DNA of 13,897 nucleotides from DASSCW01 sp036555005 (lineage in GTDB: Bacteria > Chloroflexota > Limnocylindria > QHBO01): assembly GCA_036555005.1 (NCBI GenBank), contig DATBME010000064.1, forward strand, positions 1 to 13,897. Direction: 5' to 3'. Each line of letters begins with the position of its first letter. Positions within the stretch are counted from its first letter, which is position 1. Below the pieces are notes generated by a model. That model searched no databases. It saw nothing but the letters and a program-made list of their open reading frames with translations, and had not been told where the DNA came from. The translations under genes were made by a program, and so were the position numbers. This document shows positions 6,525 to 13,310 of this stretch, in pieces.

Positions 6525-7625
6525 TCAGCCGGAGAGTCGCCCCCGCAGGGCGTCGACGACGCGGAACGGATCAACCCCCACCACGGGCGCGGCGTAGAGC
6601 TCCATGGCGCCGATGTCCGAGCTCGTCCGATCCGGGTCGCCGCGGTCGACCAGGTGCGCGACCGGGGGCATGGCCTCCCAGCCGTTGGCGGTCGCGCGGT
6701 CGGCGTCGATCGGGGGCCGATGCAGGGCCAGGTTGAAGGCACGCACGCCCAGGAGGTCCCGGTAGGCCAGCACCGTGCGGGCGACGGCGCCGGCGAAGGC
6801 CGGATCCCGCTCGTCCATGCCCGGCCGGCCGACGACCAGCAGCTCTCGCTCCTTCACTGGCGTGAGGGTGGCCAGTGTTGTCACGCCGCGGTCCTCCGTC
6901 AGCACCAGCTCGAGCGCGCGGTGCAGGGCCACCAGGTCCGGGAAGTAGGCACGGCCCGTCTTTGCGCCGTAGGCCGCTGCCGCGCGGCGCACGCGCTCCA
7001 CGCGCGGGTAGTGGGTGCGGGCCAGGGTGACCTGGGCATGGCCGTGCACGATCGAGCCGCCCGCCCGCGGCCCGCCGTTCCAGATCAGCAGGTAGGCGGA
7101 TGCCTGCTGATCCTCGGCGTGACCTCGCTCGGCCCAGGCGCGGCCGACCTCCAGCATGTCAACGACCGTCTCCTCGTCGAAGGCCAGCGGGTCATGGCGA
7201 TCGAAGATGACGACGCCGTGGTGGCCTTCGTACTTGGCGGCATTGGCCGCGGTGATGGTCCGCCGGCCGTGGATCCGGCCCCACGTGTCGGCCGGCGTGC
7301 CGGTCTCCGGATGGCAGAACTCATCGCCCTTCGTGGACTCGACCAGCTGCGCGAAAGCGCTGGCGCTGGCACTCACCTGCGGGCGGCTGCCGCGGAGCGG
7401 CGAGAAGATGGCGCCGTCCAGGGTCCAGCGGTCGGTCACGCGCACGACCTGCTGCTCCTCGACCGCCTGGACCGATCCGAACTGCTCCTCCGCCCAGGCG
7501 CGGAGCTCTAGTGGCACACGCACTCGCCCGGTGACCACCGTCGTGTCGAACAGGTCGTGGGCGATGCGCCGCTCGGCGGATGGCAGGGCGTCGATCAGCC
7601 GCGGCAGGTCCGCGATGCGGCTCAT
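6525..7625 (-). CDS. GalT/HIT-superfamily nucleotidyltransferase or phosphorylase-like protein with HGHAQ motif
   Basis: 366-residue protein. The segment NGGPRAGGSIVHGHAQ (183-198) is the HxHxQ nucleotide-transfer motif of GalT and related HIT-superfamily enzymes. The C-terminal SSDIGAMELY resembles the end of the second GalT half. The CxxC zinc pairs of classic GalT are absent; the only nearby Cys is in DEFCHPE. Overall it is divergent from textbook GalT, and the real reaction (uridylyl or adenylyl transfer, sugar-phosphate or NDP-sugar phosphorolysis) cannot be told. ATG 7625 follows the acetyltransferase stop by 13 bases without a clear Shine-Dalgarno; the GalT-like partner starts 22 bases after its stop. 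Confidence 0.75.
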   Translation of the reverse strand: MSRIADLPRLIDALPSAERRIAHDLFDTTVVTGRVRVPLELRAWAEEQFGSVQAVEEQQVVRVTDRWTLDGAIFSPLRGSRPQVSASASAFAQLVESTKGDEFCHPETGTPADTWGRIHGRRTITAANAAKYEGHHGVVIFDRHDPLAFDEETVVDMLEVGRAWAERGHAEDQQASAYLLIWNGGPRAGGSIVHGHAQVTLARTHYPRVERVRRAAAAYGAKTGRAYFPDLVALHRALELVLTEDRGVTTLATLTPVKERELLVVGRPGMDERDPAFAGAVARTVLAYRDLLGVRAFNLALHRPPIDADRATANGWEAMPPVAHLVDRGDPDRTSSDIGAMELYAAPVVGVDPFRVVDALRGRLSG

Positions 7626-7638
7626 CGGCAGGCTGGCG

Positions 7639-8247
7639 TCATCGGTCCCCGGACATCTCCCAGCTCCTCGGGCGGTCGAGCGCCAGCCACTCGTCGCGCA
7701 GCAGGGCCATGCGCTGGACGTCGGCGAAGCGGCCATCGGAGAAATGCCCGTGGCGCAGCGTCCCCTCCAGCCGGAAGCCCGCCTTCTCGTAGGAGCGCTG
7801 CGCGCCCAGGTTGTCGGCGTAGACGTCGAGCTCGATGCGCTCCAGCCGCAGCTGGCCGAAGCCGAAATCACAGATCGCGTTCAGCGCATCGGTCCCGTAG
7901 CCGCGGTTCCACTCGTCCTTCTCGCCGATCACGATGCCGAAGGCGGCGCGGCCATCTTCCAGGTTGATCTCGCGCAGGTCGGTGGCGCCGATCGGACGGC
8001 CGTCGGCGAGCAGGCAGATCACGAAGTGATATCGGTCGCGGCCCTGTTGCTCGACCATCTGGTCGAACCACTTGTCCTCCATGGCCTGGCTGATCGGCGA
8101 GCGGAGCGACAGGTGACGCTTCACCTCCGCGTCGGCAAGCCAGCGCACGAACAGCTCCAGGTCGCCGCGCTCGGCGGGGCGCAGATAGACCCGCTCGCCG
8201 CGCAGAATCGGGACGGGATGGACGGGTGGGTGCTGGCCGTCGGGCAT
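7639..8247 (-). CDS. GNAT acetyltransferase of RimJ/RimL type
   Basis: 202-residue cytoplasmic acetyl-CoA-dependent N-acetyltransferase. It begins with the RimJ/RimL pattern GERVYLRPAERGDLELFVRWL (17-37). The acetyl-CoA loop NRGYGTDA is at 114-121, and the C-terminal family signature N-x-x-AQRSYEKAGF at 146-158. In this family the substrate may be a ribosomal protein N-terminus, another protein, an amino sugar or a small amine; nothing here decides. ATG 8247 has AGAGGG about four bases upstream. First gene of the minus-strand run into the two GalT-like genes, and divergent from the OsmC gene across about 52 bases. Linkage to the GalT-like pair hints at sugar-nucleotide metabolism, but that is speculation. 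Confidence 0.9.
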   Translation of the reverse strand: MPDGQHPPVHPVPILRGERVYLRPAERGDLELFVRWLADAEVKRHLSLRSPISQAMEDKWFDQMVEQQGRDRYHFVICLLADGRPIGATDLREINLEDGRAAFGIVIGEKDEWNRGYGTDALNAICDFGFGQLRLERIELDVYADNLGAQRSYEKAGFRLEGTLRHGHFSDGRFADVQRMALLRDEWLALDRPRSWEMSGDR

Positions 8248-8299
8248 CGGTCCCTCTAGGCTATGCGACGGCCCGAGGATACTAGGAGGACCGATCGTC

Positions 8300-8737
8300 A
8301 TGGCCGCCGTCCGAACCGCCACCGTCACCTGGAACGGTGACCTCGCGAACGGAGAGGGGAGCGTCAGCGCCGGGAGCGGGGTCTTCACCGATGTCGCCGT
8401 GAGCTGGCCGTCCAGGATCGAGGACCAGGGCCCGACCTCACCCGAGGAGCTGCTGGCGGCAGCGCACGCATCCTGCTTCGCCATGGCCTTCTCGGCAGGC
8501 CTCGCCCGACGCGGCACGCCGCCGGAGCACCTGCACATCGAGGCCGAGGTGACCTTCGACAAGGTCGGCGATGGCTGGGGCGTGACCTCGTCCCGCCTCA
8601 CCGTGCTCGGCCACGTCGACGGCATTTCGGCCGCCGACTTCGATGCCGCGGCACAGGACGCCAAGGACGGCTGCCCGATCTCGCGGGCCTTGAAGGGCAA
8701 CCTGGAGATCACGGTGGACGCCACCCTGGAGACCTGA
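8300..8737 (+). CDS. OsmC-family peroxiredoxin-like protein
   Basis: 145-residue cytoplasmic thiol peroxidase family member, expected to reduce organic hydroperoxides. Both conserved cysteines are present: Cys59 in LLAAAHASCFAMAFS and Cys125 in KDGCPISRAL, with the conserved Glu50 in TSPEELL before the helix. Length and motif order match the OsmC/SACOL1771 branch better than Ohr. AGGAGG at 8284-8289 precedes the ATG by ten bases, slightly long but strong. Divergent from the acetyltransferase gene; the short shared gap must hold both promoters, and I see no convincing -35/-10 pair in it. No clear terminator follows. Peroxide substrate not determinable. Confidence 0.93.
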   Translation: MAAVRTATVTWNGDLANGEGSVSAGSGVFTDVAVSWPSRIEDQGPTSPEELLAAAHASCFAMAFSAGLARRGTPPEHLHIEAEVTFDKVGDGWGVTSSRLTVLGHVDGISAADFDAAAQDAKDGCPISRALKGNLEITVDATLET

Positions 8738-8775
8738 CCGCCGGGTCCCGCCTAAGCCGAAATCTGCGCTTGCGT

Positions 8776-8805
8776 TGAAACCTTTCTGAGCCGGGCTGCC
8801 TCGAC
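8776..8805 (+). promoter_or_regulatory. Candidate ECF-type promoter of the second sigma operon
   Basis: TGAAACCTTTC (8776-8786) followed after 15 bases by CGAC (8802-8805). ECF sigma factors commonly recognise an AAC-containing -35 and a CGTC/CGAC-like -10, so this arrangement is a plausible ECF promoter. It lies in the 106-base gap between the OsmC stop and the first gene of a unit that itself encodes an ECF sigma factor, which would allow autoregulation. Evidence is pattern and position only. Confidence 0.45.
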
Positions 8806-8832
8806 ATGGGCAAGACACCAATCCCATGTCCG

Positions 8833-8838
8833 AAGGAG
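8833..8838 (+). promoter_or_regulatory. Ribosome binding site deciding the start of the Asp-rich protein
   Basis: AAGGAG five bases before ATG 8844. An in-frame ATG at 8826 lies upstream of this site, so the downstream ATG is taken as the true start. Confidence 0.8.
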
Positions 8839-8843
8839 CCCCG

Positions 8844-9383
8844 ATGCAACCCGGTGACCGATTTCGAATCTTCCGCGGCCTCGGCCTGGCGATCGCGGCC
8901 CTGCTCCTGGTGAGCGGCGCCGTCTTCGCCTCCAACGCCGGTCGTGGTGGCAGCGACGATGGCTCGTCCCAGGCATCCGCCGAGGCCAGCGCATCGGCCG
9001 AGGCCAGCGAGTCCGCCGCGCCGTCGGAGTCGGCCGCGCCGAGCGTATCGCCCGATGTCGACGGCTTCCCCGGCGGAGAGGTCGAGGGCGCCTCGCCCAG
9101 CCCGGAGGCGAGCGACGACGAGGACGTCGACGACGACGCCTCGGAGAGCCCCGACGCATCCGCGAGCCCCGAGGCGTCCCCGGACGACGATGACGATCAC
9201 GACAACTCCGGCCCGGGCGGCGGCGATGACCGCGAGGACAACTCCGGCCCCGGCCACGGCGGCGACGATGACGAGGACGACGACAACTCCGGCCCCGGTC
9301 ACGGGGACGACGACGATGACGGCGGGCACTCGGGTCCGGGCGGCGACGACGACGATGACTCGGGCTCCGGCGGGCACGACTGA
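8844..9383 (+). CDS. Secreted Asp-rich low-complexity protein with SGPG repeats
   Basis: 179-residue protein of no recognised family. A basic N-terminus (Arg7, Arg8, Arg11) and hydrophobic stretch at about 12-29 ending in VFA form a signal peptide or membrane anchor; cleavage after Ala29 is plausible. Residues 38-112 are Ser/Ala/Glu/Pro rich. Residues 113-179 are dominated by Asp runs and five copies of a short motif: NSGPG at 121, 133 and 148, HSGPG at 162, DSGSG at 172. The mature protein is strongly acidic and probably disordered; cation binding, perhaps calcium, is possible but unproven. First gene of a unit with an ECF sigma gene starting six bases later. The same repeat occurs in the tail of the putative anti-sigma factor. 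Function unknown. Confidence 0.8.
   Translation: MQPGDRFRIFRGLGLAIAALLLVSGAVFASNAGRGGSDDGSSQASAEASASAEASESAAPSESAAPSVSPDVDGFPGGEVEGASPSPEASDDEDVDDDASESPDASASPEASPDDDDDHDNSGPGGGDDREDNSGPGHGGDDDEDDDNSGPGHGDDDDDGGHSGPGGDDDDDSGSGGHD
9204..9371 (+). repeat. Imperfect tandem Asp/SGPG-coding repeat
   Basis: Five units coding (N/H/D)SG(P/S)G start at 9204, 9240, 9285, 9327 and 9357, separated by GAC/GAT-rich spacers. The first three share the base string GACAACTCCGGCCC exactly, pointing to recent duplication; unit lengths of 36, 45, 42 and 30 bases are all multiples of three. Such tracts are prone to slippage, so copy number may vary between strains. Confidence 0.8.
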
Positions 9384-9389
9384 CGTCGA

Positions 9390-9956
9390 GTGAGCGCAGC
9401 GACATGGCACGATGGGACCGTGGACGACCGCGGTCTCGTCGCTGCGGTGCTGGACGGCGACCATGATGCCTTCCGCCTGCTGGTGGAGCGCGAGCAGGTC
9501 GCCGTCTACCGTGCCTGCCTCCGGATCCTCGGGCGCCCCCACGATGCCGAGGACGTGGCCCAGGAGAGCTTCGTGATGGCGTACCGATCGATCGGGACCT
9601 ACCGCGGCGACGGGCCGCTGGGCGGCTGGCTGATGCGCATCGCCACTCGCCAGGCCTTCCGCCGCCTCGGCCAGCGTCGGCCGACCAGCGAGCTGCCGGC
9701 CGACCTACCGCTCGGCGCACCCGGTTCCGACCCGGTGGCCGCCACGCTCGCCGGCGAGCGGCAGCGGGAGGTGCGCTTGGCGGTGGCCGGCCTGCGCCAG
9801 CCGTACCGCGAGGTCGTCGCGCTGCGCTTCTTCGGTGAGATGAGCCTCGACGAGATCGCCGAGTCCACCCATCGGCCCGTGAACACGGTCAAGACGCACC
9901 TGCGGCGCGGCCTGGAGCGCCTCCGGCCCGTGCTCGATCGGGAGGTCGCGGCGTGA
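9390..9956 (+). CDS. ECF RNA polymerase sigma factor (second module)
   Basis: 188-residue sigma factor. Region 2 is at about 26-92, with core-binding DAEDVAQESFVMAYRS and the -10 recognition helix GGWLMRIATRQAFRRL. Region 4 is at about 125-180, with MSLDEIAESTHRPVNTVKTHLRRGLERL as the -35-binding helix-turn-helix. It differs clearly from the first-module sigma factor, so the two are not a recent duplication. GTG 9390 is six bases after the stop of the Asp-rich gene; GTG 9420 would give 178 residues and also fits the family's usual N-terminus. Neither start has a strong ribosome site, which suggests coupled translation. The downstream membrane-protein gene overlaps it by GTGA and is the obvious anti-sigma candidate. 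Confidence 0.92.
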   Translation: MSAATWHDGTVDDRGLVAAVLDGDHDAFRLLVEREQVAVYRACLRILGRPHDAEDVAQESFVMAYRSIGTYRGDGPLGGWLMRIATRQAFRRLGQRRPTSELPADLPLGAPGSDPVAATLAGERQREVRLAVAGLRQPYREVVALRFFGEMSLDEIAESTHRPVNTVKTHLRRGLERLRPVLDREVAA

Positions 9957-10600
9957 CGCGCCGACCGTTCGATCCCGACGAGGCGGGCCTGTCCGGGCGC
10001 GAACTGGACCCGACCATCTCCGACCTGGAGCGCTACCTGGCCGATTCGGCCGCCGAGCCCACGCATGACTTCGCCGATCGCGTCATGCGCGAAGTCGCGG
10101 CCCAGCCGGCGCCGCGCCGCGGCCTGTGGGCCGTGCTGGCGGGCACCTGGGCCTCGGATCGCGGCCGCATGGCGCTGCTGGCGGCCACGGTGGCCGCGGC
10201 GGTGCTGGCGGTGGTGATCGCCGGGCAGCTGCCGAACCTGCTGCCCAGCAACGTCGGCAGCAGCCCGGAGCCATCGGTCGTGGCGCCCACCGTGCAGCCC
10301 AGCCCGTCCATCACCGTCTCGCCCCGGCCGACCCAGCCGGCCACGGAGAGCGAGGAGCCGTCGGCATCACCTTCGCCCACGGACGATCGCGAGAGCCCGG
10401 AGCCGTCAGAGGACGACGACCGCTCGCCGCGTCCGTCTCCCTCCGGCAGCGACGATCACTCCGGCCCGGGCGGTGGTGGTGACGACGACGATGGGGGCGG
10501 CAACTCTGGCCCGGGTGGTGGCGGTGGTGGCGACGACAGCGCCAGCCCGGAGGAGAGCGAGGACCAATCCGGGCCTGGCGGCGGCGGCTCCGGCGGCTAG
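9953..10600 (+). CDS. Putative anti-sigma factor: single-pass membrane protein with Asp/SGPG tail
   Basis: 215-residue protein. The cytoplasmic N-terminus (1-72) includes DFADRVMREVAAQP, a pattern often found near the end of anti-sigma domains before the membrane helix, but the HxxxCxxC zinc motif is missing. One hydrophobic helix is at about 73-91. The outside part begins with a Ser/Pro/Glu linker (101-165) and ends in an Asp/Gly-rich tail with three copies of (H/N/Q)SGPGGGG at 169, 186 and 206. The start GTG overlaps the sigma stop (GTGA), with GGAGG eight bases upstream. The anti-sigma role is inferred from position and topology. Its tail repeats match those of the secreted protein two genes upstream. 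It shares a 4-base CTAG overlap with the convergent hydrolase gene. Confidence 0.72.
   Translation: MTRRPFDPDEAGLSGRELDPTISDLERYLADSAAEPTHDFADRVMREVAAQPAPRRGLWAVLAGTWASDRGRMALLAATVAAAVLAVVIAGQLPNLLPSNVGSSPEPSVVAPTVQPSPSITVSPRPTQPATESEEPSASPSPTDDRESPEPSEDDDRSPRPSPSGSDDHSGPGGGGDDDDGGGNSGPGGGGGGDDSASPEESEDQSGPGGGGSGG
10448..10600 (+). repeat. SGPGGGG-coding repeat in the anti-sigma tail
   Basis: Three units coding (H/N/Q)SGPGGGG separated by Asp/Gly-rich or Ser/Glu-rich spacers. They resemble the units at 9204-9371 in protein pattern and in GAC/GGC-rich base content, suggesting a shared origin or selection for the same extracellular property. Confidence 0.75.
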
Positions 10601-11646
10601 AAACCGCTGGACTGGTCCGGCAGGCCAACCTCGGACAGCACCTCGGCCCCGATCGGGCTGAGCCCCAGCCGGTCGACTAGCCACGCCACCCGATCTGCGG
10701 TCGCGTCGGCGTTCAGCGCGTGCGGCGCCGGATAGAGGTCGCTCGTCGCTCCTTGGGCGGCCTCGATGAGCTGAGCCGATACGTCCTCCGGCACCACGTC
10801 GTCGGCGCTGCCGTATTGCAGGTAGAGACGGCTGGCATCCACGTTGTCGACCTCGGCCATGGCGTCCAGCGGCGCCATCAGGTCCAGGTACTGCTGCCAG
10901 TCCTCGTCGCCGGTGCGCTCGTGGGCCGACCGCACCCACCCTTCGGTCTCGGCCTCCAGGAACGCGGTCCACGACGGCCGGGCGGTGATGATCACCAGCG
11001 CGCCGGGGCGCTCGTCGACCGCGGCCAGCACCACGCCCAGCGATGCGCCCCACGAGTGCCCCACGAAGCCGAGCCGCTGCGGGTCGACGTCGCCGCGTTC
11101 GAGCAGCAGGTCGTAGGCGCGCCGCAGGTCGATGACCGTCTGGGCGGTCATGTCGCGCTCGCGCTCGGCCAGCCCGAAGTTGAGCAGGAAGGCCTTGCGG
11201 CTGCTGCCGGTGCGGGCGAATGGGGCGTCCATCACGATCGAGGTCGCGCCGCCGCGCGCCATGGCCACCGCCTCGTCCAGGAAGTCGTCGCGATCGGTCT
11301 CGCTGCCGTGCAGGTAGACGATCCCGGCGAACGGGCCCTCTCCCGGCGGAACCACCAGCCAGGCGGAGACCCGATCGCTGCCGAGGCTCGCCCAACTGAT
11401 GTCGTGGATCTCGATCCCGCCGTCCAGGGTCTGGACCGGCGACTCCTCGGCCAGGTCGAGCGGCGCCGCCGAGTCGTAGACGGTGAGTGCCATGGCGTCG
11501 GGGATGGGGGTGCTGCCCGCCGGGCTGCCGCTGGCCGGTTGGCTCGACCCGATCGGCGCGCTGCAGGCGATACCGGACGCGGCGAGCACGGCGATGACGA
11601 CCAGCGTGGTCGTCGAACGGCCCCGGCTATGCGCAGGCAGGCTCAT
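10597..11646 (-). CDS. Alpha/beta-hydrolase lipoprotein (dienelactone hydrolase/peptidase-like)
   Basis: 349-residue exported hydrolase. Signal sequence at 11-27 with a near-lipobox GIAC (Cys28), then a Ser/Pro/Gly linker to about 48, so it is probably anchored outside the membrane. The alpha/beta-hydrolase fold shows the oxyanion segment YLHG (111-114), nucleophile elbow GHSWG with Ser198, acid GSADDVVP (Asp282/283) and catalytic His309 in APHALN. The complete triad argues for activity on an ester, amide or lactone; substrate unknown. ATG 11646 is chosen because the signal peptide follows; an in-frame start further upstream would run into the divergent gene. Its stop shares the palindrome CTAG with the converging putative anti-sigma gene. 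Control by the divergent ArsR-like regulator is plausible. Confidence 0.88.
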   Translation of the reverse strand: MSLPAHSRGRSTTTLVVIAVLAASGIACSAPIGSSQPASGSPAGSTPIPDAMALTVYDSAAPLDLAEESPVQTLDGGIEIHDISWASLGSDRVSAWLVVPPGEGPFAGIVYLHGSETDRDDFLDEAVAMARGGATSIVMDAPFARTGSSRKAFLLNFGLAERERDMTAQTVIDLRRAYDLLLERGDVDPQRLGFVGHSWGASLGVVLAAVDERPGALVIITARPSWTAFLEAETEGWVRSAHERTGDEDWQQYLDLMAPLDAMAEVDNVDASRLYLQYGSADDVVPEDVSAQLIEAAQGATSDLYPAPHALNADATADRVAWLVDRLGLSPIGAEVLSEVGLPDQSSGF

Positions 11647-11678
11647 AATGCGATGGAGAGTAGCCCACCGATGGGGAA

Positions 11679-12194
11679 ATGTCCACCAGTCACGACGATC
11701 CACTGCGCGACGCAACGCCGGAGGAGATGCGGACCCTCGGCCACCCGCTGCGGCTGCGCATCCTGCGCCTGACGCTGGATCAGCCGATGACCAACAAGGA
11801 GCTGGCCGGGCGGCTCGGTCGTGACCCCGGCACGGTGCTCCACCATGTCCGCCGCCTGGTGGACGGCGGCTTCCTGGTGGCCGAGCCGCCGCGCACCGGG
11901 AGGCGGGGGGCGATGGAGCGGCCGTATCGGGCCACCGGCAAGTCGTGGCAGGTCCGCATGGCGCCCAGCGCCCACCACACCGCCGCGGTGATGGAGGCGG
12001 TGCGTGCCGAGATCCTGGAGGCGGGGCCGGAAGCCGTCGTCACCACCCTGCGGCTGGGCGTGCGACTGCGCAAGGCTGACCTCGCTGCCCTGCGCCGTCG
12101 GATCCGCGCCCTGGGCGACGAATTCGTGGAGCGCGACGATCCGGCCGGGGAGCCGGTCGGCATCCTGGCCGTGCTCCATCGCCGTCGTCGGTGA
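11679..12194 (+). CDS. ArsR-like winged-helix transcriptional regulator
   Basis: 171-residue DNA-binding protein. The segment TLGHPLRLRILRL (19-31) followed by MTNKELAGRLGRDPGTVLHHVRRLVDGGFL (37-66) is a typical ArsR/winged-helix domain, and a wing with RTGRRGAMERPYRAT follows. The C-terminal half (about 95-171) is helical and basic, perhaps for dimerisation; no metal-binding Cys pair of metal-sensing ArsR proteins is visible. GGGGA just upstream of ATG 11679 may serve as ribosome site. Divergent from the hydrolase lipoprotein gene with only 32 bases between start codons, so one operator could control both. Ligand unknown. Confidence 0.88.
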   Translation: MSTSHDDPLRDATPEEMRTLGHPLRLRILRLTLDQPMTNKELAGRLGRDPGTVLHHVRRLVDGGFLVAEPPRTGRRGAMERPYRATGKSWQVRMAPSAHHTAAVMEAVRAEILEAGPEAVVTTLRLGVRLRKADLAALRRRIRALGDEFVERDDPAGEPVGILAVLHRRRR

Positions 12195-12200
12195 AGCCGG

Positions 12201-13310
12201 TCACGGCGCCGGCGGCGTCAGCTCCCAGAGGTCGTTCATCGCCCCGTCGGCGTCCCGTCCGCCGAAGAGCAGCAGCCGTCCGCGGCTCGGATCGGCGATG
12301 ACCTCCGCACCGGAGCGCGGCGGCGGCCGCTGGGCGCTGTCAATACGCGTGGCGCGGCCGTCATCGGCGATGAGCCACGTGTCGTCGAGGTAGCCGCCGC
12401 TCAGCGTGCCGCCACCGAAGACGACGGTTCGACCGCGCCATCGCGCCGATGCGTACAGCTGCCGCGCGACCGGCGCGCGGCGCCGAATCGACAGCTCGGA
12501 CCAGGCGTTGGTGCCGATGCGCGGACCCGGTGTCAGCTGCCAGAGGTCGTCCAGCGCCGGGACGCCGGTGGTCTGCCCCGCGTACAGGGCCAGCCGGCCG
12601 TCATCGGTCCACCAGCAGCCGTGCAGGCAGCGCTCCACCGGTCGCTCGCCAGCCGGGGTCTCATCGGTCCAGCGCCGGGTGGTGAAGTCGTAGGCGCGCG
12701 TATCGGCGAAGCGTGAGCCGTCGCTGGTGAAGCCGTGGCTGATCCACAGGCGCCCGTCCGGCCCGACTGCGGCGCAGCTGCCGTAGCGCGCCACCGGTGC
12801 GTCGCCGGCGGCGGGAAGCCGTGTCCAGCGGTTGGCGGCCGGGTCGTAGGACCACAGGTCGTTGTAGAAGGTGGCCGCGCTCTGCCCGGCGAAGATGACG
12901 AGTCCGACGCCGTCGACCCAGGCGGCGTTGTGGCCGAACCGCGCCGGTGGGCCGCCGGCCCGGATCCGCTGCCAACGGTTCGCTGCGAGGTCGTAGGCCC
13001 ACAGGTCGTCGAAGGCGCGGCCGGCGACGTCGCGGCCGCCGAACAGGTACGCCGTGGCGCCGTCCGGGGAAACGGTCCAGGTGTGATCCTCGCGGGCCGA
13101 TGGTGCCGGTCCGCCGGTCTCGAGCGCATGCCAGCCCACCAGCGGCTCGGTCTGGCTCGGCGAGGGGGACGGCGTCACCGGCGACGTGGGCAGTGGCGAC
13201 ATCGTCGGCGTCGCCGGCGGCGAGGTTGACGGGAGCGTGGAGGGCGCGGCCGTACAGGCGGCCAGCGCGCTCGCCAGCAGGACGGTGAGGCCGCGAGCGG
13301 CACCGTTCAA
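12201..13310 (-). CDS. Kelch-repeat propeller lipoprotein
   Basis: 369-residue predicted lipoprotein. The signal peptide ends in LAAC (16-19), a proper lipobox; a Ser/Thr/Pro linker runs to about 55. Six Kelch-type units follow, each with a hydrophobic-GG strand and a DDLW..D...NRW-like end: YLFGG (88-113), VIFAGQ (138-162), WISHGF (189-214), ALYAGQ (241-258), VVFGGG (296-313) and LLFGGRD (347-363), consistent with one six-bladed beta-propeller. Kelch propellers usually bind proteins or carbohydrates; no enzyme motif is seen. The start TTG overlaps the stop of the dehydratase gene (TTGA), and this frame has no better start that keeps the signal peptide at the N-terminus. Six bases separate its stop from that of the convergent regulator. 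Confidence 0.85.
   Translation of the reverse strand: MNGAARGLTVLLASALAACTAAPSTLPSTSPPATPTMSPLPTSPVTPSPSPSQTEPLVGWHALETGGPAPSAREDHTWTVSPDGATAYLFGGRDVAGRAFDDLWAYDLAANRWQRIRAGGPPARFGHNAAWVDGVGLVIFAGQSAATFYNDLWSYDPAANRWTRLPAAGDAPVARYGSCAAVGPDGRLWISHGFTSDGSRFADTRAYDFTTRRWTDETPAGERPVERCLHGCWWTDDGRLALYAGQTTGVPALDDLWQLTPGPRIGTNAWSELSIRRRAPVARQLYASARWRGRTVVFGGGTLSGGYLDDTWLIADDGRATRIDSAQRPPPRSGAEVIADPSRGRLLLFGGRDADGAMNDLWELTPPAP

Noticed and set aside
5447..6736. 429-codon plus-strand open frame opposite the GalT-like gene
   Set aside because: Gly/Arg/Gln-rich shadow of the minus-strand gene, no motif, no ribosome site.
8248..8299. TATCCT/GATACT-like boxes between the acetyltransferase and OsmC genes
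   Set aside because: Only partial matches without partner -35 elements; not strong enough to list as promoters.
8738..8775. Possible terminator after the OsmC gene
   Set aside because: Only a short GACC/GGTC pairing and no T tract; no credible hairpin terminator.
9204..9371. Tandem repeat as a CRISPR or mobile-element signature
   Set aside because: Units are coding, in frame, imperfect and Asp/Gly-driven; no spacers, terminal repeats or cas genes.
8709..9720. Minus-strand open frames (Val/Ala-rich and Arg-rich) opposite the Asp-rich gene and sigma factor
   Set aside because: GAC/GAT repeats read backwards give Val or Arg runs that look like membrane or basic proteins; the plus frame has a strong ribosome site, a signal peptide and operon context.
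10406..12179. Other-frame open stretches opposite or across the hydrolase lipoprotein and ArsR-like genes
   Set aside because: The real frames carry a complete catalytic triad and a winged helix; the shadows are Arg/Gly/Ala-rich with no pattern.
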